Positions 14,339 to 23,314 of a stretch of 64,000 bases of DNA are shown here, piece by piece. Within the stretch, counting starts at the first letter, position 1; each line of letters opens with the position of its first letter. This DNA comes from VXMO01 sp965205915 (GTDB lineage Bacteria; Chloroflexota; Dehalococcoidia; UBA6926): assembly GCA_965205915.1 (NCBI GenBank), contig OZ242191.1, forward strand, positions 682,001-746,000. Reading direction: 5' to 3'. The translations under genes were made by a program, and so were the position numbers. Below the pieces are notes generated by a model. It searched no databases and was not told the DNA's origin. It saw nothing but the letters and a program-made list of their open reading frames with translations.

Positions 14339-16378
14339 ATGTTATTTGAGCTTTCAGACGACTTGCTTCGCCAACATCCGACGTATGAGGTCGGCGTTGT
14401 GTTTGTGCATGACGCTGTGACGCCTTCACCCGATAACACCGGCGCGCTTGTTGGCGCGTTGCGGGGAGCAGCCGAGTCTGTGGCGTGGCGGCTGGGCGGG
14501 GCCGGTCTTCACGCGCATCCGGCGATTGCGCCGTGGGAGCAGGCTTTCGAGGCGGCCGGAATCAATCCCCGGAGTTATGCGCCGTCGATTGTGGCGCTGG
14601 CGCAGCGGTGCTTGCGCGGTGAGTATATTCGGTCGATCAATCCGGCGGCTGATATTGCCAATCTGATTTCTCTGCGGCATCTGGTCCCTGTCGGGGCGCA
14701 TGACGTTGAGCGGCTTCCTACTGACATTACCGTGCGGTTGAGCAAGGACGGAGATCTGTTTGGCGGCTCTGCGGGAGAACCTGAGGCTGTGCCGGCCGGT
14801 GAGCCGGTCTATGCGACTGGCAATGCTATTCGGACGCGGCGGTGGGTGTGGCGTCAGGCTGAGAACGCGATGGCGACGCCGGAGAGCCGCGTGATAGTGT
14901 TTCCTGTTGATGGTTTTGTGGACACTACCGGGGAGTTGGTCGGGGCGGCGACGCGGGAGTTGGCGCTGCTGGCCAAGGCGGTGCTGGGCGGGGATGTTTC
15001 GTACGGGTATGTGAGCGCCGACAGGCTGTCGCTGGCGGCGGATGATGAGTCACTGACGAGGGTGGATGATTTGGAGGGGGCCACTGCCCTGCTGCGGTCG
15101 TTGGCGCCACGAGAAGATGAGATGCCGCCCGTTGTGGATCATCCGGCGGCGGATGAGGGTTTGGCGGGGTGGTCGCTTTCGGACCTGTTGCGGCGGGGGA
15201 TTTTGGACGGGGTGAACGTTGAGGAGGAGCTTCAACGCGACCTGGACTCGGGGCGGCGGCTGACTATCTATCAAGGCTTTGATCCGACGAGCACGAGTTT
15301 GCACATCGGGCATTATCTTTCGTTGCGCGTGCTGCGGTGGTTCCAGTTGAACGGGCATCGCGTGATCTTTCTATTTGGGGATTTCACGGCGCGGATCGGG
15401 GATCCGACGGGGCAATCTGCGGAACGCCGGCAGTTGACGCAGGAACAGGTGGTCGCGAACGCGCAAACGTGGCGCGACCAAATTTCACGCGTGCTGGACA
15501 TGGGCGGGGAGAATCCCATCGAGATCAAGTGGAATGGTGAGTGGCTGGATCGGCTGACCCTGCGGGACATGATTGAGATTGCCGCGAATCTGACGGTGCA
15601 ACAGCTGATCGAGCGGGATATGTTCCAGGAGCGGCTATCGCAGCAGAAGCCGTTGCATCTGCATGAGACGCTCTATCCGCTGCTGCAGGGGTTTGATTCC
15701 GTGGCGATGAGCGTGGACGCAGAGTTGGGCGGGCGTGACCAGATGTTCAACATGATGGTCGGGCGCGACCTGGTGCGGAACTATAACGGCAAGACCAAGC
15801 ATGTGCTGATGACGCCGCTGATTCCCGGGCTGGACGGGCGCAAGATGAGCAAGTCGTTTGGCAACACCGTCGATTTGACGGAGAATCCCGTCGATATGTT
15901 TTTCAAGTTGACGCAGGTCAACGACGAGTTGTTGCCGATGTTCCTGAGCGTTTTGACGGATACGCCGGACGCTGACATTGAGGAGGTTCAGGGCAGGCTG
16001 GCGAGCGAGTCCAATTTGCAGGACGCGCGGGAGCGGTTTGCGCGGACGATAACGGAGCGTTTGCACGGGGCGGAGGCGGCGGAGCGGGCGCAGGCCGAGT
16101 TCACTCGCGTCGTGGATGAGGGGAACATGCGGCAAGACGTGGAGGATGCGATACTCCGGGCGACTGAGGAGCCTTTCACGGCCGTCGACGTGGCGGTGGC
16201 GACGGGGCTCGCGACGAGTCGCGGCGACGCGCGGCGGCTCATTCAACAGGGCGGGCTTGAGATCAATGACCAACGGCAGACTGACCCCACGTTGCAGCTT
16301 GCGCCGGAGGATGTGGAGGGGGCGATTATCAAGGTCGGAAAGCGCGGGTTCGTGCGAATGAAGGTGGAGCGGGCATGA
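14339..16378 (+). CDS. tyrS: B3/B4 domain fused to tyrosyl-tRNA synthetase
   Basis: 679 residues from ATG 14339 (AGGAAG nearby); the frame is open further upstream but that is the tRNA. Residues ~1-230 are a B3/B4 domain, the fold that edits mischarged Tyr-tRNA in PheRS beta: INPAADIANLISLRHLVPVG, DITVRLSKDGDLFGG and RVIVFPVDGFVDTT. After a linker (~255-275) comes a complete class I TyrRS. It has DPTSTSLHIGHY (HIGH motif ~322-325), GRKMSKSFGN (~501-510) and a C-terminal S4 domain (TSRGDARRLIQQGGLEI). It charges tRNA-Tyr, whose gene is directly upstream. Free-standing B3/B4 proteins exist; fusion to TyrRS is not something I know as standard. An editing or amino-acid sensing role for the added domain is inference. 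Overlaps pheA by four bases (ATGA). Confidence 0.9.
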   Translation: MLFELSDDLLRQHPTYEVGVVFVHDAVTPSPDNTGALVGALRGAAESVAWRLGGAGLHAHPAIAPWEQAFEAAGINPRSYAPSIVALAQRCLRGEYIRSINPAADIANLISLRHLVPVGAHDVERLPTDITVRLSKDGDLFGGSAGEPEAVPAGEPVYATGNAIRTRRWVWRQAENAMATPESRVIVFPVDGFVDTTGELVGAATRELALLAKAVLGGDVSYGYVSADRLSLAADDESLTRVDDLEGATALLRSLAPREDEMPPVVDHPAADEGLAGWSLSDLLRRGILDGVNVEEELQRDLDSGRRLTIYQGFDPTSTSLHIGHYLSLRVLRWFQLNGHRVIFLFGDFTARIGDPTGQSAERRQLTQEQVVANAQTWRDQISRVLDMGGENPIEIKWNGEWLDRLTLRDMIEIAANLTVQQLIERDMFQERLSQQKPLHLHETLYPLLQGFDSVAMSVDAELGGRDQMFNMMVGRDLVRNYNGKTKHVLMTPLIPGLDGRKMSKSFGNTVDLTENPVDMFFKLTQVNDELLPMFLSVLTDTPDADIEEVQGRLASESNLQDARERFARTITERLHGAEAAERAQAEFTRVVDEGNMRQDVEDAILRATEEPFTAVDVAVATGLATSRGDARRLIQQGGLEINDQRQTDPTLQLAPEDVEGAIIKVGKRGFVRMKVERA

Positions 16379-17256
16379 GTGTCGACAGGCCAATCGTTGG
16401 GTATCTGCAGCCGGAGGCGACTTTCACGCACCTTGCCGCCATCAGGCAGTTTGGCCGTGAGGCTACCTTTGACCCGATGGAAACAGATGATATTTGCCAT
16501 GCCATCCAGCGGCAGGAAATCGATTACGGCGTGCTGCCCATTGAGAACCTGCTTGAGGGCACCGTGGGCGCGACGCTTGATTCAGTCGTGGCGACGGAGG
16601 GTATCAGCGTGGTGGCTGAGGTCTTTTTGCCGATCCACCACCATCTGTTGACCAAGACATCGGTCGAACAGGTAACACGTATCTATTCACACCCGCAGGC
16701 GCTGAGCCAGTGTCGACGGAACATTCGGCGGTTGTCTGTGGAGTTGGGGCGGGAGATCGAGTTGATCGAGGAGGCGAGCACGGCGCGTGGGGCGCAGATC
16801 GCCGCAGCATCGGATGATCCCGGCGCCTCGGCCATCGCAACCGGCGTCGCCGCGCTCCACTACGGCCTCAAGGACGTGCGGGAGAACATGGAGGACGACT
16901 CCGACAATGCGACGCGCTTCTGGGTGCTGGGGCATGACGGCGTGCCGGATCACACGGAGGCGGACAAGACGACCATCCTGTTCGACGTGGAGAACACGGC
17001 GGGCGCGCTGGTCAAGGTGCTGAACGTCTTTTCATCGCGCGGCCTGAACGCGACGATGTTGCAATCGCGGCCCTCTCGGCTGGATCAGCGAGCGGGTTTG
17101 TGGGAGTACACGTTCATCGTGGAGTTCCTCGGGCATATTCGTGACGCGGGTCTGTCAGAGGCCTACGCGGAGGTTGAGGCAGGTTTGGGGACTCTGTGTA
17201 AGAGGATCCGCTTGTTGGGGTCGTATCCGCGGAGTTCGCTGACGGTTAACGGCTGA
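16375..17256 (+). CDS. pheA: Prephenate dehydratase with ACT domain
   Basis: 293 residues. Catalytic part: LQPEATFTHLAA in place of the usual G-x-x-G-T-F motif, then DYGVLPIENLLEGTVG, IYSHPQALSQCR and SDNATRFWVLG, where the TRF triad is conserved. A C-terminal ACT domain follows (~200-285: ILFDVENTAGALVKVLNVFS ... GLWEYTFIVEF), which normally gives Phe feedback inhibition. It decarboxylates and dehydrates prephenate to phenylpyruvate. The start codon overlaps the tyrS stop (ATGA), so the two are translationally coupled. The altered first motif is worth noting, but the Thr and Phe are kept. Confidence 0.92.
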   Translation: MSVDRPIVGYLQPEATFTHLAAIRQFGREATFDPMETDDICHAIQRQEIDYGVLPIENLLEGTVGATLDSVVATEGISVVAEVFLPIHHHLLTKTSVEQVTRIYSHPQALSQCRRNIRRLSVELGREIELIEEASTARGAQIAAASDDPGASAIATGVAALHYGLKDVRENMEDDSDNATRFWVLGHDGVPDHTEADKTTILFDVENTAGALVKVLNVFSSRGLNATMLQSRPSRLDQRAGLWEYTFIVEFLGHIRDAGLSEAYAEVEAGLGTLCKRIRLLGSYPRSSLTVNG

Positions 17257-17300
17257 GCCCCCTCATCCTGGCCCCCCTTCGCGGGAATGACGACGAAGGT

Positions 17301-18086
17301 TTAGAGGGCGGAGAGGGTTTTTGAGGCGACGATGTCTACGAGTCCCAAGAGATTGGTGATTTCGTAGTCGGGGCCATCACCGTATTCTTTCGGCCAGTCT
17401 TCGCCTGTGCGGTTGATCCAGACAGCGGGGATGCCGGCCATCTGCGGGCCGAGGATGTCCTCGCGGGGGGAGTCACCGACGTAGATGGCTTGGGTGGGGT
17501 CAACGATGCCCATTGCGTCGAGGGCCTTTTGGAAGATGCGGGGGTGGGGTTTGTAGACGCGCTCGCCGTGGGAGTGGATGACGTGGTCGAATGTCAGGTT
17601 GTTGGTTTGGATTGTGCCGTGGAGGAAATCGTGGTCGGCGTTGCTGACGATGGCGAGCGGGACGCGGGCGCGCAGGGCTTCGAGGGCGGGCGGGACATCG
17701 CGGAACATGCCCCTGCCCTTGAGGTCGTCGTAGATCATGTCCGCAGCGGCGGGGACGTAGGCGGGGTTTAGGTTGAGTTCGGCGGAGGCTAGTTCAAAGG
17801 CGCGGATCCATGCCTGGCGGTATGTCGAGAATTGCTCCGGCGGCGGGGCGTCCCATCGGCCATCGTCGTTGAGCCAGACGCGGGATTTGCGGAATGCGTC
17901 TTCGTGGACTCGCCAGTGTTGGAGGAGGGTTTCGGAGTCGATTGGGACGTTAAGACGTTCGACGATGGAGCGAAATAGGATCGACAGGCGCTCCGGCTCG
18001 AAGTGGAAGAGGGTGCCGTAGGCGTCGAGGAGGACGGCGCGGAGTCGGAATCGCGAGCGGCGGGGGCGGCGCCCCGTTGGGTTCAC
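17301..18086 (-). CDS. HAD-superfamily hydrolase (subfamily IA)
   Basis: 261 residues. HAD motifs: I, LLDAYGTLFHF (the nucleophile Asp is followed by Ala-Tyr); II, VPLAIVSNADHD; III, the Lys of ERVYKPHPRIF; IV, AIYVGDSPREDILGP. A helical cap lies between I and II. The family hydrolyses phosphate esters or haloacids; substrate unknown. It starts with GTG at 18086, overlapping the hisF stop as GTGA, so it is co-translated with hisF. Since a histidinol-phosphatase of HAD type exists in other bacteria, a role in histidine synthesis is possible but unproven. Confidence 0.82.
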   Translation of the reverse strand: MNPTGRRPRRSRFRLRAVLLDAYGTLFHFEPERLSILFRSIVERLNVPIDSETLLQHWRVHEDAFRKSRVWLNDDGRWDAPPPEQFSTYRQAWIRAFELASAELNLNPAYVPAAADMIYDDLKGRGMFRDVPPALEALRARVPLAIVSNADHDFLHGTIQTNNLTFDHVIHSHGERVYKPHPRIFQKALDAMGIVDPTQAIYVGDSPREDILGPQMAGIPAVWINRTGEDWPKEYGDGPDYEITNLLGLVDIVASKTLSAL

Positions 18087-18931
18087 TCGATCGTGCCCGG
18101 CGTTAGGCGGACGGGGACATTTTGGCTGCGCATGTAGTCTTTGGCCTGGGCGATGGTGAATTCGCCGTAGTGGAAGATGCTGGCGGCGAGCGCGGCGTCC
18201 GCCCCGCCCTGCGTGACGGCCTCACACATGTGGACGACGTTGCCCGCGCCGCCGCTGGCGATGACGGGGATGGATACGGCGTCGGCGACGGCGCGCGTGA
18301 GTTCGAGATCGTAGCCGGCCTTTGTGCCGTCGGCGTCGATGCTGTTTAGGACGACCTCGCCCGCGCCGAGTTCGGCGGCGTATTGGGTCCATTTGAGGGC
18401 GTCGATGCCGGTGGCGCGGCCGCCGTCTGCGCCGGTGTGGGTGCGGACTTCCCAACGGGTTGAGTTGTCTATGGCGATTGCAGAGATGGAGGACGGGGAT
18501 GTGGCGAGATGCGGGGCTGCGGCAGGGGCGATGCGGCGGGCGTCCATGCCGAGGACGATGCATTGGCTGCCAAAGAGGGCGGCGGCATCGCGGATGAGTT
18601 CGGGGTTTTGGACGGCGGCGGTGTTGATGCTGACCTTGTCCGCGCCGGCGTTGAGCATGGTGCGGACGTCTTCGACGGTGCGGACGCCGCCGCCGACGGT
18701 GAGGGGGATGTAGACCTCTTCCGCGACGCGGCGGACGACATCGAGCATGATGGCGCGGCCGTCTGAGGAGGCGGTGATGTCGTAGAAGACGAGTTCATCC
18801 GCGCCCTGCTCATCGTAGAAGCGGGCGAGTTCGACGGGGTCGCCGGCGTCGCGGTGGTCTCTGAATCGGACACCCTTGACGACGCGGCCACCTTTGACAT
18901 CAAGGCAGGGGATGATTCTGCGTGAGAGCAT
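18083..18931 (-). CDS. hisF: Imidazole glycerol phosphate synthase cyclase subunit, with insertion
   Basis: 282 residues, longer than the usual ~255. Landmarks: RRIIPCLDVKGGRVVKGVRF with catalytic Asp11, PLTVGGGVRTVEDVR, ADKVSINTAAV, the second catalytic Asp in VLGMDARR (~130), TGIDALKWTQYAAELGAGEV, NSIDADGTKAGYDLEL and PVIASGGAG. Between MDARR and WEVRTHTG (~134-158) lies an Ala/Ser-rich insertion of about 22 residues not normally present in HisF. It cyclises PRFAR with ammonia from HisH to IGP and AICAR. hisH is not in the window. The first gene of a short minus-strand run with the HAD gene. Confidence 0.93.
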   Translation of the reverse strand: MLSRRIIPCLDVKGGRVVKGVRFRDHRDAGDPVELARFYDEQGADELVFYDITASSDGRAIMLDVVRRVAEEVYIPLTVGGGVRTVEDVRTMLNAGADKVSINTAAVQNPELIRDAAALFGSQCIVLGMDARRIAPAAAPHLATSPSSISAIAIDNSTRWEVRTHTGADGGRATGIDALKWTQYAAELGAGEVVLNSIDADGTKAGYDLELTRAVADAVSIPVIASGGAGNVVHMCEAVTQGGADAALAASIFHYGEFTIAQAKDYMRSQNVPVRLTPGTIE

Positions 18932-18969
18932 GATGTGTCTATTTTACGGGGTGGGGAGTGGGGGCGGCA

Positions 18970-19012
18970 CCCCCTCACCCTAACCCTCTCCCTCAGGGAG
19001 AGGGGATTTTGT
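18970..19012. repeat. CCCTCACCCTAACCCTCTCC palindromic repeat
   Basis: Contains CCCTCTCCCTCAGGGAGAGGG, an inverted repeat able to form a strong hairpin. Nearly identical to the copy at 42224-42262. It lies between hisF and the HypE-like gene. Confidence 0.7.
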
Positions 19013-19045
19013 TGGGGATTGGCGGGGGTTGGCGCGGGGGGGGGG

Positions 19046-20098
19046 TTAGGCGCTTAGTATCCGTGCCAGTTCGTCCTGGTTGTAGCGAGGGAGGGGGGTA
19101 TCGGCGTGACCTGTGTTGGTTAGAAGCAGGCCGTCTGCCCGATCTGTGGCGTGGCCGATGATGTTTGCGCGGATACCCTCTTCTCGCAGCGCGTCAACCA
19201 GTGTCGCGGCTCGGTCAGAGCGGACGCAGATGAGCAGCGCGCCGGAGGCGATCAGGCCTATGGGATTCACGTCGCCAAGGGCGCGGCAGAGCTCCGCCGT
19301 TTCCGGCAGGATCATGTCGGTCAACGTTGCGGAGTCGATGAGCAAGCCGACGTTTGACGCATCCGCCATTTCGTGCAGGGCCGTTGCCACACCGCCCTCC
19401 GTGGGGTCGTGCATGGCGTGAATCTGGGAGACCCGTGTGGCGATCGCCGCGTCCCGCACGATGCTGATGCCGGGATCATGGAGCAGCCCGACGGCGCGCG
19501 TGATAACGCTATTGAGTACGCCCGCGGCCCGGAGGCGGTCACCTGCCTCGCGAGCCAGGATGGCCGTGCCCTCGATGCCGACGCCGCCTGTCAGGATGAT
19601 GGCATTGCCGGGGCGCATACCGGATGACAGGGTCTCCGCGCCCTTGCGGACCTCGCCGAGCATCGTACCGACAACGATGGGGCGGTCGATGCCGCGAGTG
19701 ACTTCCGTGTGGCCGCCAATCAGCGTGACGTCGATCTCCGCGCAGGCGTCCAGGGTCTGCAACATGATCTCCTGTGGGAGCGTGGTGGGCGAGCCTTCCG
19801 GCAGGATGACGGTCATGACAAGCCAGCGGGGCGTTCCCCCCATTGCGGCAATGTCATTGGCGTTCACATGCGCCGCGTACCAACCAAGCTCGGCTGTGGC
19901 GAATGTGACGGGGTCAGAACTGACGACGAGGTAGTTCTCACCACCGGTATCGATGAGGGCGGCGTCCTCCCCTATTCGCGCGCCGAGAATAACGCCGGTG
20001 TCAGCCGTTTCTATCTGGCCAAGCAGTTTTGCCAGCACATCCGGCGGTAGTTTGCCGACGCTGAGAGAGTATTCCTCGTTGTTGTTATGCATGGACAT
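19046..20098 (-). CDS. AIR synthase-related protein, HypE-like
   Basis: 350 residues from ATG 20098 (MSMHNNNEEYSLSVGKLPPD); the upstream open frame to 20245 has no support. PurM/HypE fold features: ARIGEDAALIDTGGENYLVV, HVNANDIAAMGGTPRWLVMT, LIGGHTEVTRGIDRPIVVGT, GNAIILTGGVGIEGTAILA and MHDPTEGGVATALHEMADAS. The family binds ATP and includes PurM, PurL, ThiL, SelD and HypE. The order of motifs is closest to stand-alone HypE-like proteins. The HypE C-terminal PRICG cysteine tail is absent, so it is not a normal hydrogenase maturation protein. True substrate unknown. SelD itself is a separate gene at 59.9 kb. Confidence 0.78.
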   Translation of the reverse strand: MSMHNNNEEYSLSVGKLPPDVLAKLLGQIETADTGVILGARIGEDAALIDTGGENYLVVSSDPVTFATAELGWYAAHVNANDIAAMGGTPRWLVMTVILPEGSPTTLPQEIMLQTLDACAEIDVTLIGGHTEVTRGIDRPIVVGTMLGEVRKGAETLSSGMRPGNAIILTGGVGIEGTAILAREAGDRLRAAGVLNSVITRAVGLLHDPGISIVRDAAIATRVSQIHAMHDPTEGGVATALHEMADASNVGLLIDSATLTDMILPETAELCRALGDVNPIGLIASGALLICVRSDRAATLVDALREEGIRANIIGHATDRADGLLLTNTGHADTPLPRYNQDELARILSA

Positions 20099-20306
20099 GT
20101 GTACAGGGTACCAAGTTGGGAAATGGCGTTCTCTTTCGCACCGGCCTCCCCATCTACGATCGGCGACGGTTAGGGAGCGCACATGTGACGCGCATATACA
20201 GCAGACAAGTTGCGGGAGTGTGCTGCAAATAGTACGCTCTGACAATAATTGCCTGTGTACCGGGACAGAACGTCCCCCTAGTCAGGCCCACGATGGGGAG
20301 GGGTAG

Positions 20307-22076
20307 ATGGGAATCAATCGCTGTACTGACAGCACACGGGGAAATGTCGGCCTGGGACAGCCAGACGCCGCAACATTCTCTGAACGGTCACGATCTGCCC
20401 GATTCCTTGTCATGGTCGCTGCCGTTGCAATCGTCGCCCTTTTCGCTCTTTTCTGGCAGCAATCAAACCCGCTTCAGCCGGCGTTTGCGGGGGCAGGAGA
20501 TGCGACGGGGCCGGTGACAATCACCGGCACGGCTGAAGTGGGCCAGACGCTCACAGCGGATACGTCTGCTGTGGCTGACACGGACGGTATAACAAACGTC
20601 AGTTACACCTATGCATGGTATTCCGGCGGCGCGGTCGTCGATGGCGAAACAGCGACCACCTATGGGGTGCTGGCCAGGGACATGACGAACAGCATTTATG
20701 TGGTGGTGACGTTCCAGGACGACGCGAGCAATGAAGAGCGTCTGCAGAGCGCGGCGGTTGGCCCGGTTCCGATGGTGCTGAACAATGAGGTCACCGGAGA
20801 AATCACCATAACAGTGAATGGCAGTATAGAAGTGGGCAAGACGCTGACAGTTGATACGGCTGCTGTGGTTGACACGGACGGTATAACGAACGTCAGTTAC
20901 ACCTATGAATGGTATTCCGGCGGCGCGGTCGTCGATGGCGAGACAGAAAGCACTTATAGGGTGCTGGCCAGGGACATGATGAACAGCATCTACGTGGTGG
21001 TGACTTTCGAGGACGACCTCGGCCACAGTGAGCGGCTGCAGAGCGCGGCGGTTGGCCCGGTTCCAACGGTGCTGAACAATGAGGTCACCGGACGCATCGA
21101 TGTCTTCCCTCCTAATCAGGCATTTGAAGTTCATGCTCGTTTCTTTGGCAGGGAAGACATCAGTGATGGTGACGGCCTGCCCGGCACCGATGAATATAGA
21201 TGGCAGTGGCTGAGGAACGGGCAGCCAATCGATGGCGCAATAGATAGGGAGATCTACGTCGTCACAGCGGATGATGTCGGATCTCGCATTTCGCTGCGGC
21301 TGCAGTTCAATGATCGCCTGGGGTTTGAGGAAGAGTTTGTGAACAATCCGAGCGATCCGGTTCCAAACGGACCTGTGATTAGGGCGACCAACGGTTACAA
21401 CTTTGATGACAATGACGCGACCGTCGAAACACTGACCGTCGACCTTTCGCGCCTGAATTACCCCGGCGTGCCCGAGAATCGGTCGTATACGTACCTTTGG
21501 GAGCACGTTGGGGCCGAAGGAGATGTGACTGACACATTTTCTATACCGCAGACCTACGGTGATGGCATGGGCGGTCAGATAGATCGGGGGGCCGATCATG
21601 ACAGCGGAGCAACGTTCACGCTGACGAGTGGTGACGACGGGAAGTACATCCAGGTTGAGGTCACAATCAATGACGCGAGCGATAACGACAGACAATGGAG
21701 GAGGAAGTTCGCCAACAGGGCAACGCCGGAGATTACGATGAGGCCTCCCGTTGAGGCTCCAGCGAATGTGGCGGCAAACGTGCGGAGCGGCGGGGGAAGT
21801 GTGACGCTAAACTGGGGCCTGACGTCCTTTGGTGGCGCTCGGCCGACGAGCTTCCAGTATCGCTACAAACCAACGGTGTTGTTGTCCGGCTCACCCTTCA
21901 CGGACACCGATTGGATCGCGTTGACGGGCGGAGCCGCTCGTTCAGTCACCGTCGAGAGCGGCCTGATCAACAACGCGGCGTACACATTCGAGGTGCGGTC
22001 GTCAAACGCGACCGCCATGAGCGATCCGGAAACGGTGGAGGCGACGTATCGGCATAAGACGAGGGCGTGTCCGTAA
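20307..22076 (+). CDS. Secreted Ig-like / fibronectin-III repeat protein, paralogue A
   Basis: 589 residues. The N-terminal region is polar for ~30 residues, then has a hydrophobic helix (FLVMVAAVAIVALFALFW) and a probable signal-peptidase site in NPLQPAFA-GAGDATG. Then come two near-identical Ig-like repeats (VGQTLTADTSAVADTDG ... WYSGGAVVDGET ... ERLQSAAVGPVP; also repeated at DNA level near 20.5 and 20.8 kb). Next are a D-rich module (EYRWQWLRNGQPIDGA), a third module (NDATVETLTVDLSRLNYPG) and a C-terminal FN3 domain (PTSFQYRYKP ... NNAAYTFEVRSSNA). It ends HKTRACP. Likely an exported adhesive or surface protein; no enzymatic motif. First of a tandem family of four here, with two more members at 61-64 kb. 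Shine-Dalgarno GGGGAGGGG precedes the ATG. Confidence 0.75.
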   Translation: MGINRCTDSTRGNVGLGQPDAATFSERSRSARFLVMVAAVAIVALFALFWQQSNPLQPAFAGAGDATGPVTITGTAEVGQTLTADTSAVADTDGITNVSYTYAWYSGGAVVDGETATTYGVLARDMTNSIYVVVTFQDDASNEERLQSAAVGPVPMVLNNEVTGEITITVNGSIEVGKTLTVDTAAVVDTDGITNVSYTYEWYSGGAVVDGETESTYRVLARDMMNSIYVVVTFEDDLGHSERLQSAAVGPVPTVLNNEVTGRIDVFPPNQAFEVHARFFGREDISDGDGLPGTDEYRWQWLRNGQPIDGAIDREIYVVTADDVGSRISLRLQFNDRLGFEEEFVNNPSDPVPNGPVIRATNGYNFDDNDATVETLTVDLSRLNYPGVPENRSYTYLWEHVGAEGDVTDTFSIPQTYGDGMGGQIDRGADHDSGATFTLTSGDDGKYIQVEVTINDASDNDRQWRRKFANRATPEITMRPPVEAPANVAANVRSGGGSVTLNWGLTSFGGARPTSFQYRYKPTVLLSGSPFTDTDWIALTGGAARSVTVESGLINNAAYTFEVRSSNATAMSDPETVEATYRHKTRACP

Positions 22077-22105
22077 GGCTGTTCTGACATAGTTCCGCGT
22101 ATAGG

Positions 22106-22139
22106 GCGCGGCAGGCCGAGTGGCCTGCCGCGCTTTTTT
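22106..22139 (+). terminator. Rho-independent terminator after paralogue A
   Basis: Perfect 12-bp stem GCGCGGCAGGCC / GGCCTGCCGCGC, loop GAGT, then six T. It lies 30 bp past the stop. The same terminator recurs after the next two paralogues, so it travels with the gene unit. Confidence 0.9.
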
Positions 22140-22398
22140 ATTGGCTCACGGGCGGGGGCGCGCCGAGCAGCTGCGGCGGGAGTTTGCCGACAGAGAGAAG
22201 GGCTCCGCTATCGGGAGAATACGCGCTTATACACCCAGTATGGCGGGATGGCGGAGAGGATGGCGGATCGGACGCCTTGTACCCAAGACGTGTTGTTTGT
22301 ATTCTCAGAGAGATCTTTTTGCATCGTGCCATAGGTTGATTGTACCTATCGGTCGTGGAGTGAATCGTCTTGGCCGCTGCAGGCTAGCCGGAGGGTAG
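22140..22398 (+). repeat. Duplicated intergenic leader of the FN3 unit (first copy)
   Basis: About 260 bp that is almost the same as 23315-23572: shared landmarks are GGCTCACGGGCGGGGG, GGGCTCCGCTATCGGGAGAA, ACGCGCT(T/C)ATACACCCAGT and GGATCGGACGCCTTGTA. It leads into the METDRST-type start of the next paralogue, so gene, terminator and leader were duplicated together. No convincing gene is seen in it. Confidence 0.75.
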
Positions 22399-23250
22399 AT
22401 GGAAACCGATCGCAGCACTAAAACGGCGCGCGGGAATTGGTACCCGGGCGGGGTAATAGTCGAAACGGGATTAGATGTACTTCGTGTGCTTGAGAGGGAC
22501 CTTGGAAACGAAATCTACGTCATTTTGAAATTCAACGACGATGAGGGAAACCCTGAGCAGTTGCGGAGCGCGGCGGTTGGACCCGTTACGAAGCATCCGA
22601 ACAATCCGGCCACCGGAAAAGTAAACATAGGCAGTTTTGGGGATATTGAAGTCCATCAAGAGATGACAACGACGCAACAGCCGAAACGCTGACAGTCGAC
22701 GTGTCGATCGTACGAGTATAGGTGGGATTACGCGGATGCGGACGGAGAAATCAGCTTAGTCAGTCCTGACTTTTCCCGTACCCAGGATTCTACGTTCACG
22801 CTAACGGATGCGGATGACGGGAAATACATCACGGTTGAAGTGCATATCAGTGACGCGGACGATGGCGACGCAGGCTGGAAAACGAAGTTCGCCAACAGGG
22901 CCACACCGGCGATCACGATGAGGCCCCCCGTTGAGGCGCCCGCAAATATGGCGGCGAACGTGCCGAGCGGCGGGGGAAGCGTAATAGTCATGTGGGGCCT
23001 AACCTCATTGGGCGGCGGAGCGCCGACGAGTTTCGAGTATCGGTACAAGCCCACGGCGTTGTTACCGTTCGCAGACGACGACCCTTGGCGTCCGTTGCGG
23101 GGCGGCCGCACACGCAGGGTTACCGTCCCAGGCGGGCTAATCAACAACGCGGCGTACACGTTTGAGGTACGGTCAAAGATTGCTTTGGTGGACAGCGTTC
23201 CGGAGTCGGTGGAGGCAACGTACCTGCATAAGACGAGGGCGTGTCCGTAA
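22399..23250 (+). pseudogene. Broken FN3-family paralogue B
   Basis: It begins METDRSTKTARGN like paralogue C, then jumps straight to WYPGGVIVETG. The signal/membrane segment and most of the first Ig module are therefore deleted. The frame stops at 22692 (TTQQPKR). The family sequence resumes in another frame around 22700-22840 (YEYRWDYADADGEI-like, then DADDGKYITVEV) and runs to a complete FN3 end (PTSFEYRYKPTALLPFADDD ... HKTRACP). So it has at least two internal deletions and a frame break. It could not be exported or folded normally. The flanking leader and terminator are intact, showing the unit was once complete. Confidence 0.82.
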
Positions 23251-23280
23251 GGCTATTCTGACATAGTTCCGCGTTATAGG

Positions 23281-23314
23281 GCGCGACAGGCCGAACGGCC
23301 TGCCGCGCTTTTTT
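23281..23314 (+). terminator. Rho-independent terminator after pseudogene B
   Basis: GCGCGACAGGCC / GGCCTGCCGCGC with one A-C mismatch, loop GAAC, then six T. Duplicate of the terminator at 22106. Confidence 0.85.

Noticed and set aside
19046..20098. A second SelD
   Set aside because: It shares the AIR-synthase fold but lacks the N-terminal Cys/Sec-Gly-Lys active-site loop; HypE-like is a better description.
22240..22310. tRNA-like text (GGATGGCGGAGAGGATGGCGG) before pseudogene B
   Set aside because: It recalls the start of tRNA-Tyr, but no acceptor, anticodon or T-arm pairing could be made; it is part of the duplicated FN3 leader.
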